Positions 23,200 to 31,181 of a stretch of DNA of 38,151 nucleotides are shown here, one piece after another; the stretch's first letter is position 1, and each line of letters opens with the position of its first letter. This stretch comes from Sutterella sp. (GTDB lineage: Bacteria; Pseudomonadota; Gammaproteobacteria; Burkholderiales; Burkholderiaceae_F): the NCBI GenBank assembly GCA_019418605.1, contig DYBN01000066.1, positions 1 to 38,151 on the forward strand, given 5' to 3'. The notes under the pieces were generated by a model. That model had not been told where the DNA came from and did no database searches. It was given only the letters and a program-made list of their open reading frames with translations. The position numbers and the translations under genes are program-made.

Positions 23200-25128
23200 A
23201 TGCTGCGAATCAACGATGTGTCGCTTGCGCGCGGCACGCACGTTCTCTACGAACACGTCACGCTCACGGCTTCCGACGGCGAGCGCATCGCCTTGATCGG
23301 CGAAAACGGCTGCGGCAAGTCCACCCTTTTTGCCGCCGTTTTGGGCGAAATTTCCCCGGAAAAGGGCGAGATCGACGCCCCGCCCTTTGAGCGCATCGCG
23401 CATGTTGCGCAAAGCGTGACCGAAGTCGAAAGCCTTGCGCTTGACTACGTCATCGAAGGACACGCGCCGCTTGTTGCCGCAAAGGCCGAGCTCAACGAGG
23501 CGCGCAAATCCGGCTCTCCCATGCGGGAGGCGGCCGCCATCGCGGCGCTGGCCGAACTAAACGAGGGGCTTGTCCGCGCGCAGGCCCTCACCATCATGGC
23601 GGGCCTGGGCTTTTCCAACGCCGACGCCGCGCGGGAAGTCAAAACCTTCTCAGGCGGCTGGCGCAATCGCTTGAGCCTTGCGCGCGCTCTCATGTGCCCG
23701 GCCGACCTTTTGCTTTTGGACGAGCCCACGAACCACCTTGACATGGACAGCCTCATCTGGCTTGAGGCCTGGATCAAGCGGCTCAAAAGCACGGTCATCA
23801 TCATCAGCCACGACAGAGAGTTTCTCGATCGGGCCGTGCAGACGACCTGGTCGGTGGAGGCCGGCACGATCGTGCGCTATGCGGGCAACTATTCGGCCTA
23901 CGAGGCGCAAAGCGTTGAGCGCGCGCGCCTTCAGGCCGCCATGCACAAAAGCTATGAGGCCAAGGCCGCGCACCTGCGGGCCTTCATTGAGCGCTTTCGC
24001 TACAAGGCCACCAAGGCGCGGCAGGCGCAAAGCCGCATCAAGATGCTCGACAAGCTCGAGGTGGTCGAGCCCGTGCGCGCCATGCATCAGTGGCGCTTTG
24101 AGTTTGACAAACCCGAGCGCACGCCCGAGCAGCTTGTCATTGTCGACGATGTGCGCGCGGGCTATGGCGAGCACGTCGTCATCGATCACGCAACGCTCAC
24201 GGTGCGCGCGGGCGACAGAATCGGCGTTTTGGGCGTCAACGGCGCGGGCAAGTCGACGCTTGTGAAAACCATCGTGGGCACGGTCAAGCCCATGGCCGGA
24301 AGCGTGCTGCGCGGCACGGGGCTTGCGATCGGGTACTTCGCGCAGCACCAGCTCGAAAGCCTCGATGCGCGCGAAACGCCCTTGGAAGTGATGCGCCGCA
24401 AGGCGCCCCTGGAGCGCGAGCAGACGCTGCGCGACCATCTCGGGAAGTTTCGATTCTCAGGCGACTTTGTCGAGCACCGCATCGGCACGCTCTCAGGGGG
24501 CGAAAAAGCGCGCCTTGCGCTTGCCTTGATCGTCTGGGACAAGCCCAATCTCCTTGTGCTCGACGAGCCCACGAACCACCTTGACATGGCCACGCGCGAG
24601 GCGCTTGCCGTGGCGCTCTCAAGCTTTGAAGGGGCGCTGATTTTGGTTAGCCACGACCGCCACCTCATCCGCAGCACCTGCGACAAGCTCGTGCTCGTGC
24701 ACGAGGGGCGCGTTGCCGCCTATGACGGCGACTTGGACGACTACGCGCGTCTTGTGCTTGAGCACCGCAAAACCGTGCTTGCAGCCGAGCGCGAAGCAGC
24801 CCGGGCCGATGACTCTGCCGCCGCACCCTCCCCCAGCCGCCGGGAGGAGCGCCGGCAGCAGGCGCAGGAGCGCGCGCGCATTGCGCAGCTTAAAAAACCG
24901 CTTTTGGCAGAACTTGCCAAAATCGAAAAGGAAATGGAAGCGCTTCAGGCAACGCTCAAAGGCTGCGACGCCAAAATGGCCGATGCCGGCTGGTACGCGC
25001 AAGCCAAGCCCGAAGAAGTGGCGCAGGTCACCCGCGAGCGGGGCGAGGCGGCCGCAGCTCTTGACGAGGCCGAAGGCAGGTGGCTTGAAGTGTCGGAAAA
25101 AATCGAAGCCTGCGGCAAAGCAGCCTGA
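23200..25128 (+). CDS. ABC-F family ATPase, YheS-like
   Basis: A soluble twin-ATPase protein of 642 aa that probably acts at the ribosome E site (E. coli YheS 637 aa). ATPase 1 has Walker A GENGCGKST (34-42), signature FSGGW (150-154) and LLDEPTNHLD (172-181). The ABC-F linker with KMLDKLE precedes ATPase 2, which has Walker A GVNGAGKST (345-353), LSGGEKARLAL and a second DEPTNHLD. A charged C-terminal coiled coil follows (about 540-640). No membrane segments exist. The start ATG 23200 (MLRINDVSLARG) fits the family, but the ribosome binding site is weak and a terminator lies just upstream. An antibiotic-resistance role is less likely than housekeeping. Confidence 0.9.
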   Translation: MLRINDVSLARGTHVLYEHVTLTASDGERIALIGENGCGKSTLFAAVLGEISPEKGEIDAPPFERIAHVAQSVTEVESLALDYVIEGHAPLVAAKAELNEARKSGSPMREAAAIAALAELNEGLVRAQALTIMAGLGFSNADAAREVKTFSGGWRNRLSLARALMCPADLLLLDEPTNHLDMDSLIWLEAWIKRLKSTVIIISHDREFLDRAVQTTWSVEAGTIVRYAGNYSAYEAQSVERARLQAAMHKSYEAKAAHLRAFIERFRYKATKARQAQSRIKMLDKLEVVEPVRAMHQWRFEFDKPERTPEQLVIVDDVRAGYGEHVVIDHATLTVRAGDRIGVLGVNGAGKSTLVKTIVGTVKPMAGSVLRGTGLAIGYFAQHQLESLDARETPLEVMRRKAPLEREQTLRDHLGKFRFSGDFVEHRIGTLSGGEKARLALALIVWDKPNLLVLDEPTNHLDMATREALAVALSSFEGALILVSHDRHLIRSTCDKLVLVHEGRVAAYDGDLDDYARLVLEHRKTVLAAEREAARADDSAAAPSPSRREERRQQAQERARIAQLKKPLLAELAKIEKEMEALQATLKGCDAKMADAGWYAQAKPEEVAQVTRERGEAAAALDEAEGRWLEVSEKIEACGKAA

Positions 25129-25174
25129 CGCCCCCTTTGCCCGCCACAGCCGCCGGGGCGGCGGCACAGAAAAC

Positions 25175-25224
25175 AAAACGGCATGAGGAGCGCTTCAAAC
25201 GCGCGGCCCTCATGCCGTTTTTTC
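25175..25224. terminator. Bidirectional terminator between ABC-F gene and cstA
   Basis: AAAACGGCATGAGG (25175-25188) pairs perfectly with CCTCATGCCGTTTT (25208-25221). T6 follows on + and TTTTGTTTT on -, so it serves both convergent genes. Another perfect 8-bp hairpin (GGAGCCCG/CGGGCTCC, about 25247-25272) nearer cstA has no T-run. Confidence 0.85.
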
Positions 25225-25306
25225 TTTCAAAGCCCTTGTCTTTATTCGGAGCCCGATGAAAACCGCGGGCTCCGGCAAAAAGAGACGGGGCTTTCTTGCG
25301 AGGCGC

Positions 25307-27142
25307 TTATTCCTCGACGACTTCCTTGACTTCCACCCCGTAGGCGTCCTTCACCAACGTCTTCATGTTGAGAAGGACCATCCAGCGGCGCAGCGTTCCC
25401 ACCATCACGATGCCCATCAGAAGCATCACGAGGCAGGAGAGGAAAGCAAGCAGGTTTTGCCCGTTGGGCAGGTACTGATAGACAACAAGCCAGATGCCCG
25501 CCCACATCGTGATGCAGGTCATGAGAAGGCCGGGCAGGCCCGTCATCCACGCATAGCGCGTCTTGTTCATTCTAAGAAGAACCGTGGTGCCGATGAGCAG
25601 CGTCACGGACGCAAGCAGCTGGTTGGAAATGCCAAAGAGCGGCCAGATGCTTGAAATGTCGCCCGAGTACACAAGGTAGCCCCAGCTGCCGGTAAAGATC
25701 ACCGAGGTGATGATGATGCCGGGCACCCAGTGCTTGTCGTTGAATTTGGGCGAGATGTACTTGCCGATCATTTCCTGCAGGAAGAAGCGGCCGACGCGGG
25801 TGCCGGCGTCAACGGCCGTCAGGATGAAGACCGCCTCAAACATGATGGCAAAGTGATACCAGTAGGCCATCAGCTCTTCCATCCAGGGGATGCGGCTGAA
25901 GATGTAGGCCATGCCGACGGCAAGGCTCACCGAGCCGCCCGGACGGGCCGCGAGGCTCTCCTGCACTTCGGCTTCGAGCATCGGCAGGTTCTGCACGGTC
26001 ATGCCGAGCTCGGCAAACTTGTCGGCCGAGGCGTTGATCGCAAAGTAGTCCGCGGGCACGAGCACGCAGGCCGCCACGAGCGCCATCACGGCCACGAACC
26101 CTTCGGTGAGCATGGCGCCATAGCCCACAAAGAGCACGTCCTTTTCGTTGGCGAGCATCTTGGGCGTGGTACCCGTGCCGATCGTGGCGTGAAAGCCCGA
26201 GAGCGCACCGCAGGCGATCGTGATGAAGATAAACGGAATCACCGGACCGCCCACGATCGGGCCGCCGCCGTGAATGAACTTCGTGATCGGCGGCATCTGG
26301 AAGTCGGGCATCACAAAGAGAATGCCGATGGCAAGCGCGGCGATCGTGCCGATCTTCAGGAAGGTCGAGAGATAGTCGCGCGGCAGCAGCAGCAGCCACA
26401 CCGGCAGCACCGAAGCGATGAAGCCGTAGACCGGGATGATCACCGACATCGTCTTCTTGTCGATGTCAAGGAAGCCGAAGTACTCGGGATGGTCGGCAAC
26501 CCAGGGGCCGGTGAGAATCACGATGAAAAGCAGCACCACGCCCAGAAGGCTCGCCCCCAGAACGTCGTTTTGCCGCCAGTTGTGCATGTACAGGCCCATG
26601 ATGATCGCAATCGGGATCGTGGCCGCCACCGTGTAGGTCGACCAGAGCGAATCATGCATGGCGTTGACGCAGGCAATGGAAAGACCCGCAAGCGTCAGAA
26701 TCAGAATGGCCAGAACCGCCCAGCTCGCCACAAAGCCCGTCGTCGGATCAACTTCGCGGCTTGCGATGTAGGCAAGCGACCGGCCCTTGTGGCGCACCGA
26801 GCAAAAGAGCACGACCATGTCGTGCACGCCGCCCGCCAAAACGCAGCCGATCAGAATCCACAGCAGCCCCGGGAGGTAGCCAAACTGTGCGGCAAGCACG
26901 GGTCCCAAAAGGGGGCCTGCGGCGGCAATGGCCGCGAAGTGGTGCCCGAAGAGCACGAATTTGTTTGTCTTGACGTAGTCCTGACCGTCGGCGTACTTCA
27001 CGGCCGGGGTCGGTCTCTGCGGATTCACGTTGAGAACCTTTGCGGCGATGTACAAGCCATAGAAGCGGTATCCGATGGCAAACACGCACAGCGCCGCAAA
27101 GATCACCGTGACGGCATTGATGCCTTCAAGTGAACTCAGCAT
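25307..27142 (-). CDS. cstA: Carbon starvation CstA-family transporter
   Basis: CstA/BtsT proteins are inner-membrane peptide or pyruvate transporters induced by starvation. The 611-aa sequence has about 16 hydrophobic segments. Family motifs include YGLYIAAKVL, FGHHFAAIAAAGPLLGPVLA (20-residue excerpt), GVHDMVVLF and GALSGFHATIGTGTTPKML. It is shorter than E. coli CstA (701 aa) and thus belongs to the shorter family branch. Which substrate it carries cannot be told from sequence. The start ATG 27142 has AAAGGAG about 10 nt upstream. A two-stem structure lies 48 nt further up. Confidence 0.9.
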   Translation of the reverse strand: MLSSLEGINAVTVIFAALCVFAIGYRFYGLYIAAKVLNVNPQRPTPAVKYADGQDYVKTNKFVLFGHHFAAIAAAGPLLGPVLAAQFGYLPGLLWILIGCVLAGGVHDMVVLFCSVRHKGRSLAYIASREVDPTTGFVASWAVLAILILTLAGLSIACVNAMHDSLWSTYTVAATIPIAIIMGLYMHNWRQNDVLGASLLGVVLLFIVILTGPWVADHPEYFGFLDIDKKTMSVIIPVYGFIASVLPVWLLLLPRDYLSTFLKIGTIAALAIGILFVMPDFQMPPITKFIHGGGPIVGGPVIPFIFITIACGALSGFHATIGTGTTPKMLANEKDVLFVGYGAMLTEGFVAVMALVAACVLVPADYFAINASADKFAELGMTVQNLPMLEAEVQESLAARPGGSVSLAVGMAYIFSRIPWMEELMAYWYHFAIMFEAVFILTAVDAGTRVGRFFLQEMIGKYISPKFNDKHWVPGIIITSVIFTGSWGYLVYSGDISSIWPLFGISNQLLASVTLLIGTTVLLRMNKTRYAWMTGLPGLLMTCITMWAGIWLVVYQYLPNGQNLLAFLSCLVMLLMGIVMVGTLRRWMVLLNMKTLVKDAYGVEVKEVVEE

Positions 27143-27189
27143 GTTGGTGCAACTCCTTTGATTTGTTTTTATCAACGGGCAGGCTTTCA

Positions 27190-27237
27190 AGCACGATTAG
27201 CCTTGCCAAAAAGGCAAGGCCCCCGAGGGATCGTGCT
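27190..27237 (-). promoter_or_regulatory. Structured element in the cstA leader
   Basis: The 302-nt gap 27143-27444 has no gene. Near cstA an outer perfect 8-bp stem, AGCACGAT (27190-27197)/ATCGTGCT (27230-27237), encloses an inner perfect 8-bp stem, GCCTTGCC (27200-27207)/GGCAAGGC (27213-27220). On the - strand the inner loop is five U residues and a G-rich linker lies on the 5' side. No T-run follows, so it is not a simple terminator. It sits 48 nt before the cstA start. I see nothing recognisable in 27238-27444. Confidence 0.45.
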
Positions 27238-27444
27238 CAAATGACGCGCGCGGCAAAGCTTTATCAAGGCGCAGGGATGCACTCTTTGAAACAAGCCCCG
27301 GGCGCGCGGCCCGCATATCCGACGTAAATCGTTTTGTCGGTGCGCCCGATTTTTCAGGGCGTTCGGCGAGCAACGATACTGAAAATTTGTCTGAGACTCT
27401 CTCCCAAAAAATTGTCGTTAATACCTAGGTTTTCAAAGGCCTTT

Positions 27445-28140
27445 TCAAACGAGTTTGAATTCGATCGTCCCAACGCCTGCGCAGCCCGCGCGCACGACGT
27501 CTCCCTTTTGAATGCGCGCAACGCCCGCGGGGCTGCCCGTAAAGATCAAGTCGCCCGGGCGCAGCTCCCAGTAGCGCGAGATTTCCGCGATCACCTCGTC
27601 GATCGACCAAATCATGTCGGCGGTGCTCCCCTTTTGGCGCTCGTTGTTGTTGACGTAAAGCCAAAGTTCCGCGGCCTGCATGTCGGGGGCCTGATCCACA
27701 GGCTTGATAAAGGAAATCGGAGCCGACTGATCAAAGCCCTTGGCCGTGGTCCAGGGCCTGCGCATGTCCTTGGCCTGCCGCTGCAGGTCGCGGCGCGTGA
27801 GATCCACCCCAACGGCCCAGCCGTAGACGTGCGCGCGGGCATCCTGCGGCGCGATGTTTGCGCCGGCCTTGCCGATGGCGATCACAAGCTCCACCTCGTG
27901 CTGCAGGTCGTCGGTCATGGGAGGAAAGTCAACCTCGGCCGTCTTCTTTGCGTCGATAGCCACGACGGCGTCGGCGGGCTTGGCAAAAAAGCAGGGCGTC
28001 CCGCGCCCGGTGCCTCCCATTTCCTTGTCGTGCTCGGCGTAGTTGCGCCCCACGCAGTAGATGCGGTGCACGGGGAAAAGCACGTCGGGCGAGCCCGAGA
28101 CGGGCACCACGCTTTGGGGGGCGGGAGCAAAAGCAAACAT
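27445..28140 (-). CDS. Fumarylacetoacetate hydrolase (FAH) family protein
   Basis: The 231-aa product has the FAH fold: VHRIYCVGRNYAEHDKEMG, the metal-binding EVELVIAIGK (Glu pair) and DLTRRDLQ. The C-terminal LRPGDLIFTGSPAGV stretch is also typical. Members hydrolyse or decarboxylate 1,3-dicarbonyl or oxaloacetate-like substrates; the YcgM/FAHD1 type (acylpyruvase/oxaloacetate decarboxylase) fits length and motifs. The start ATG 28140 has AAGGA 8 nt upstream; ATG 28149 overlaps that site and is less likely. It lies after a terminator that ends pssA, so it needs its own promoter. Confidence 0.88.
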   Translation of the reverse strand: MFAFAPAPQSVVPVSGSPDVLFPVHRIYCVGRNYAEHDKEMGGTGRGTPCFFAKPADAVVAIDAKKTAEVDFPPMTDDLQHEVELVIAIGKAGANIAPQDARAHVYGWAVGVDLTRRDLQRQAKDMRRPWTTAKGFDQSAPISFIKPVDQAPDMQAAELWLYVNNNERQKGSTADMIWSIDEVIAEISRYWELRPGDLIFTGSPAGVARIQKGDVVRAGCAGVGTIEFKLV

Positions 28141-28214
28141 GATGGTCATCCTTTCCCAAGAAGGGAGAAAAAAAGAGAAAGAAAAAATCAAAACCGCCGC
28201 GCACGCGGCCGCCC

Positions 28215-28265
28215 GCAAAACGAAAAACGGCGGCCGCCTCAGGAAAAGTTGAGGTGCGGCCGCCG
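28215..28265 (-). terminator. Terminator of pssA
   Basis: A 10-bp GC stem, CGGCGGCCGC (28228-28237)/GCGGCCGCCG (28256-28265), extended by CTCA/TGAG with a 2-nt bulge. On the - strand TTTTTCGTTTT follows (A-rich 28215-28227 on +). Confidence 0.8.
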
Positions 28266-28307
28266 CGAAAATTCATGCAGGCATTGCAGTGCGCTGTTTA
28301 AAAAAAA

Positions 28308-29261
28308 TCAGGACGTCTTCTCGTTTTCGCCTGTGCCGGCACCGGCACCCGCGCCCGTATCCTCGGCGCCCTGCCCCGCATTGGCATTGGCGTTGGCATT
28401 GACGAGGTTTTTCTCGTGCAGGGCGCTCACGGGTTCGGGCAGGGGCTTCCCCTCGCCCGGGATGACCGGATTGGGCTTGTCCATGAAAAAGAGGTAGAGC
28501 TGATAGACGTAGCCGCTCACCGCGTACAAGCAAAAGAGCACGAAGATGGCAAGCGACGGGTTGCTCGAAACGACGATAAAAACCACGGCGCCCGCAACAA
28601 GCGCCCAAAACGGCACGTTTTTAAAGCTCGTCTTGGACTTCCCGGAGAAAAACGGCGCGTTGCACACCATGGTGAGTCCCGCGTAGAGCGTGAGCACAAA
28701 GGCGATCTCAGGCAGGTGCGCCACGACAGCCAGCGGCATCTTGTTGTCGACCACAAGCCACACAAAGCCCGCCAGAAGAGCTGCCGCCGCCGGGCTCGGA
28801 AGACCTTGGAAAAAGCGCTTGTCCACCACCCCGATGTTGCAGTTAAAGCGCGCTAGGCGAATGCCCGCGCACAGGCAGTAGATGAAGGCCGCGGCCCACC
28901 CCAGGGGCCCCAGGTGCCACAGGCAGAACTTGTAGACCACAAGCGCGGGCGCCACGCCAAAGGCCGTCATGTCGGCAATCGAGTCAAACTGCTCGCCGAA
29001 CTGGCTTTGCGTGTGCGTGAGCCTTGCCACGCGCCCGTCCATGCCGTCAAAGACCATCGAGAGCAGGATCATGAGCGCGGCAAAGCCAAAGCGCTGATCC
29101 ATCGAGTGCACGATGGCAAGAAAGGCGCAGAAAAGCGAGGCGGTGGTAAAGAGGTTGGGCAGCACGAAAAGACCGTGCGTGCGCACCGTGTCGATCTTTC
29201 TGCGGCCGACTTCGATCATGCGCTGACGCGCCGGCCGGCGTCGAATGCGGGGTTTTGCCAT
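28308..29261 (-). CDS. pssA: CDP-diacylglycerol-serine O-phosphatidyltransferase
   Basis: PssA makes phosphatidylserine from CDP-diacylglycerol and serine, in the membrane. The 317-aa protein has the CDP-alcohol phosphotransferase motif: D75-G76, A79-R80, G89, D93 and D97. About seven or eight hydrophobic segments follow. The last ~45 residues form a low-complexity tail (NANANANAG, then GAGAGAGTG). The ATG at 29261 is chosen; an upstream TTG at 29270 is too close to the AAGGAG site. It lies downstream of psd, with which it completes phosphatidylethanolamine synthesis. Confidence 0.93.
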   Translation of the reverse strand: MAKPRIRRRPARQRMIEVGRRKIDTVRTHGLFVLPNLFTTASLFCAFLAIVHSMDQRFGFAALMILLSMVFDGMDGRVARLTHTQSQFGEQFDSIADMTAFGVAPALVVYKFCLWHLGPLGWAAAFIYCLCAGIRLARFNCNIGVVDKRFFQGLPSPAAAALLAGFVWLVVDNKMPLAVVAHLPEIAFVLTLYAGLTMVCNAPFFSGKSKTSFKNVPFWALVAGAVVFIVVSSNPSLAIFVLFCLYAVSGYVYQLYLFFMDKPNPVIPGEGKPLPEPVSALHEKNLVNANANANAGQGAEDTGAGAGAGTGENEKTS

Positions 29262-29284
29262 TTTCTTCAAAGGCTCCTTTTTTC

Positions 29285-29310
29285 AAAAACGGCGCTTTGC
29301 CCCTGCGCCG
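29285..29310 (-). terminator. Candidate terminator/attenuator just before pssA
   Basis: On the - strand CGGCGC (29310-29305) pairs with GCGCCG (29295-29290), followed at once by TTTTT. It lies only 23 nt before the pssA start, between psd and pssA. Confidence 0.45.
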
Positions 29311-29401
29311 CGGGCGATGCGCAAAAGAAATCTTGCGCGCTTGCCCTCAGGCGGGACTTGACTCTTGAAAAAGCGATCGGAATTTTGCGCAGGCTTTTCT
29401 T

Positions 29402-30058
29402 TTATGCAGCCTGCGGCAGCCGGGCGATGATGGTTTCAACGCCCGTGGTCTTCTCGCCGATCGTCACGCAGATTTCAGCGTGCATGGGCAGATAGACGTC
29501 CACGCGCGAGCCAAAGCGAATAAAGCCGTAGCGCTCGCCGCGGGCAATGTCTTCGCCCACGAGCTTGTAGCAGAGAATGCGGCGCGCCACGAGCCCCGCG
29601 ATCTGCACAAAGCAGACCTTGTCGCCGGCGGCGGTCACAACCGTCATTGCGTTGCGCTCGTTGAGTTCGGAGGCCTTTTCAACCGAGGCGTTGAGGAATT
29701 TCCCCGGAAAGTACTCGACCTTTTCGATGCGGCCCGAGACGGGAGACTTCTGGCTGTGCACGTTGAAGACGTTCATGAAGATCGAAATCATCTTCGTCTG
29801 CTCGCCCGTGTAGGGGCAGACCGTCTCTTCGATCTTGATGACGCGCCCGTCAACGGGCGAGACGACGGCGTCGGGGTCCCGCGTCATCTCGCGGGCCGGA
29901 TCGCGGAAAAACTGCGTCACGAAAAGGAACAAAACCCAGAAGACAAAGGCAATGAGCCCGCCGGCGACAATCTGGACGATGAGCGCCAAAACAAACGCAA
30001 TCGCAATGAAGGGCCAGCCTTCGCGGGCAAAGAAGGGATGAGGATAAATGCGGTTCAA
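29402..30058 (-). CDS. psd: Phosphatidylserine decarboxylase proenzyme (short form)
   Basis: Psd converts phosphatidylserine to phosphatidylethanolamine. The 218-aa form is the short class. The self-cleavage site is RFGSR, giving G183/S184 where the pyruvoyl group forms. Other family stretches are AREGWPF, QFFRDPAR, VSPVDGRV and FMNVFNVHSQKSPV. One or two membrane helices lie at about 17-50. I choose TTG 30058 (MNRIYPHPFFAREGW) because GGAGA precedes it by 8 nt and it matches the family N-terminus; TTG 30079 is possible. pssA follows. Confidence 0.93.
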   Translation of the reverse strand: MNRIYPHPFFAREGWPFIAIAFVLALIVQIVAGGLIAFVFWVLFLFVTQFFRDPAREMTRDPDAVVSPVDGRVIKIEETVCPYTGEQTKMISIFMNVFNVHSQKSPVSGRIEKVEYFPGKFLNASVEKASELNERNAMTVVTAAGDKVCFVQIAGLVARRILCYKLVGEDIARGERYGFIRFGSRVDVYLPMHAEICVTIGEKTTGVETIIARLPQAA

Positions 30059-30121
30059 GATGCCGTCTCCAACGTTCAAAAAATCAGACCGGGCGCGAAA
30101 AGGGCGCTTGGAGCATGCCGC

Positions 30122-30343
30122 CTACATGCGTCTTTCGAGATAGTGGCGGATCGTCTCCAAGGCCTCGAGCAACCGGGCGTCGTCAGGATAGGTCTTCTTG
30201 GCGTACTCGATGGTCCAATGCGTTTTTTCCCAGGCGCGGCGCGTTGCGAGCGCTTCCTCGCGCAACATCTGCGCGGCCTGCTCCATGTCGGCAGGCTTGA
30301 TGTCAAGAAAATTCACATCGGTCTCGTCCTGACGCAAGGTCAT
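30122..30343 (-). CDS. Small hypothetical protein, 73 aa
   Basis: I do not recognise this protein. It starts MTLRQDETDVNFLDIKPADM and continues with a mostly helical, charged sequence (MEQAAQMLREEALATRRAWEKTHWTIEYAKKTYPDDARLLEALETI is summarised here, not quoted in full in motifs). Two amphipathic helices are likely and there is no membrane segment. The ATG 30343 has GAGAGGA about 9 nt upstream. It lies 63 nt before psd in the same direction, behind a TATAAT element, so it probably shares a transcript with psd-pssA. A role linked to phospholipid synthesis would be guesswork. Confidence 0.65.
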   Translation of the reverse strand: MTLRQDETDVNFLDIKPADMEQAAQMLREEALATRRAWEKTHWTIEYAKKTYPDDARLLEALETIRHYLERRM

Positions 30344-30459
30344 CTCTTTGTTCCTCTCTTGAAGTATGAAGCACACCTTGTGCGCAAAAAAGAAGAAAAA
30401 ATCGGCGTTTGTGGATGTCGTTTTTCGGCCGGTCTTCGCGCGCGGGCTGCAGCGCACCC

Positions 30460-30465
30460 ATTATA
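30460..30465 (-). promoter_or_regulatory. Perfect TATAAT -10 upstream of the small gene and psd
   Basis: TATAAT occurs on the - strand about 117 nt before the 73-aa gene. TTGCAA (30488-30493) lies too far (22 nt) to be an ideal -35. Likely start of the small gene-psd transcript. Confidence 0.5.
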
Positions 30466-30541
30466 GCCGCCGGGGGTGCGGCGCCTTTTGCAAATTCAGC
30501 GCGCCGTCCAAAAGCCCAATTGGCGCGGAAAGCTCTTTGCT

Positions 30542-31057
30542 TTAATCCGTCTCGTCGTCGATGATTTTTTCGGCAAAGCCCAAAAATCCCGGCACGACGA
30601 CCTCGTCGCTGCCCGTTGCTTCGCCGCGGGGCGCCTCAACGTCGAGCACCTTCACCACAAAGCGCAGCGTCCAGCCCGCAAGCGGATGATTGGCGTCGAG
30701 CACGGCCATGCCGCCGCCGACGTCGGTAACGCGGTACTTGCGCCCGTCGTCGGCCTGATCCGGCACGTGGTCAAACACAAGACCCGGCACGATGAGCTCG
30801 GGGTCGCCCAACTTTTCAACGGGAACAAGAAAGATGGCGTCGGCATCAAACTCGCCAAACGCATCCTCGGGCTCGAGCGTGACTTCAACCGCATCGCCCT
30901 TTTTCTTTCCTTCGAGCTTGCGCTCGATTCCGGGGAAGATGTCGGCGTGCCCGTGCAGGTACGTGACGCCCTCCTTGTCGGTCTCTTCAAGGAGATTTCC
31001 CTGCAGGTCGTACATCGCCACGTGAATCGTCACGAGCGCGTCCTTTTGAATGTCCAT
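30542..31057 (-). CDS. FKBP-type peptidyl-prolyl isomerase, SlyD-like
   Basis: The 171-aa protein has the SlyD architecture: an FKBP domain interrupted by an insert-in-flap chaperone domain. Visible stretches are YLHGHADIFPGIERKLEGK, EVTLEPEDAFGEFD and NHPLAGWTLRFVVKVLDVEAP. SlyD members fold proteins and can deliver nickel. Here the His/Cys-rich metal tail is missing; the C-terminus is acidic (FAEKIIDDETD). So it is a SlyD-like isomerase, perhaps without nickel duty. The start ATG 31057 (MDIQKDALV) fits the family. Confidence 0.9.
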   Translation of the reverse strand: MDIQKDALVTIHVAMYDLQGNLLEETDKEGVTYLHGHADIFPGIERKLEGKKKGDAVEVTLEPEDAFGEFDADAIFLVPVEKLGDPELIVPGLVFDHVPDQADDGRKYRVTDVGGGMAVLDANHPLAGWTLRFVVKVLDVEAPRGEATGSDEVVVPGFLGFAEKIIDDETD

Positions 31058-31148
31058 GGTGCTAGCAAAAATCAAAGAAAGTGAGCGCGGGCGCAGCGGC
31101 CCAATCAAAAGAAGAGGCCAAAGAAGGCGAGAGCGTCCGGCGCTTTCT

Positions 31149-31181
31149 GGTCAGCTTTTCCGGTCAGCTTTTCCGGTCAGC
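31149..31181. repeat. Short tandem repeat, 13-bp unit
   Basis: The unit GGTCAGCTTTTCC occurs at 31149-31161 and 31162-31174, with a partial third copy (GGTCAGC, 31175-31181). The third copy contains the DUF805 stop codon, so the tract starts exactly at that gene's 3' end. The copy number may vary between strains. Confidence 0.85.

Noticed and set aside
25730..27133. 467-codon frame on + opposite cstA
   Set aside because: Antisense shadow; charged, repetitive composition and no recognisable domain.
27334..28497. 387-codon frame on + opposite the FAH-family gene and part of pssA
   Set aside because: Crosses the pssA terminator and two genes; no ribosome binding site or domain.
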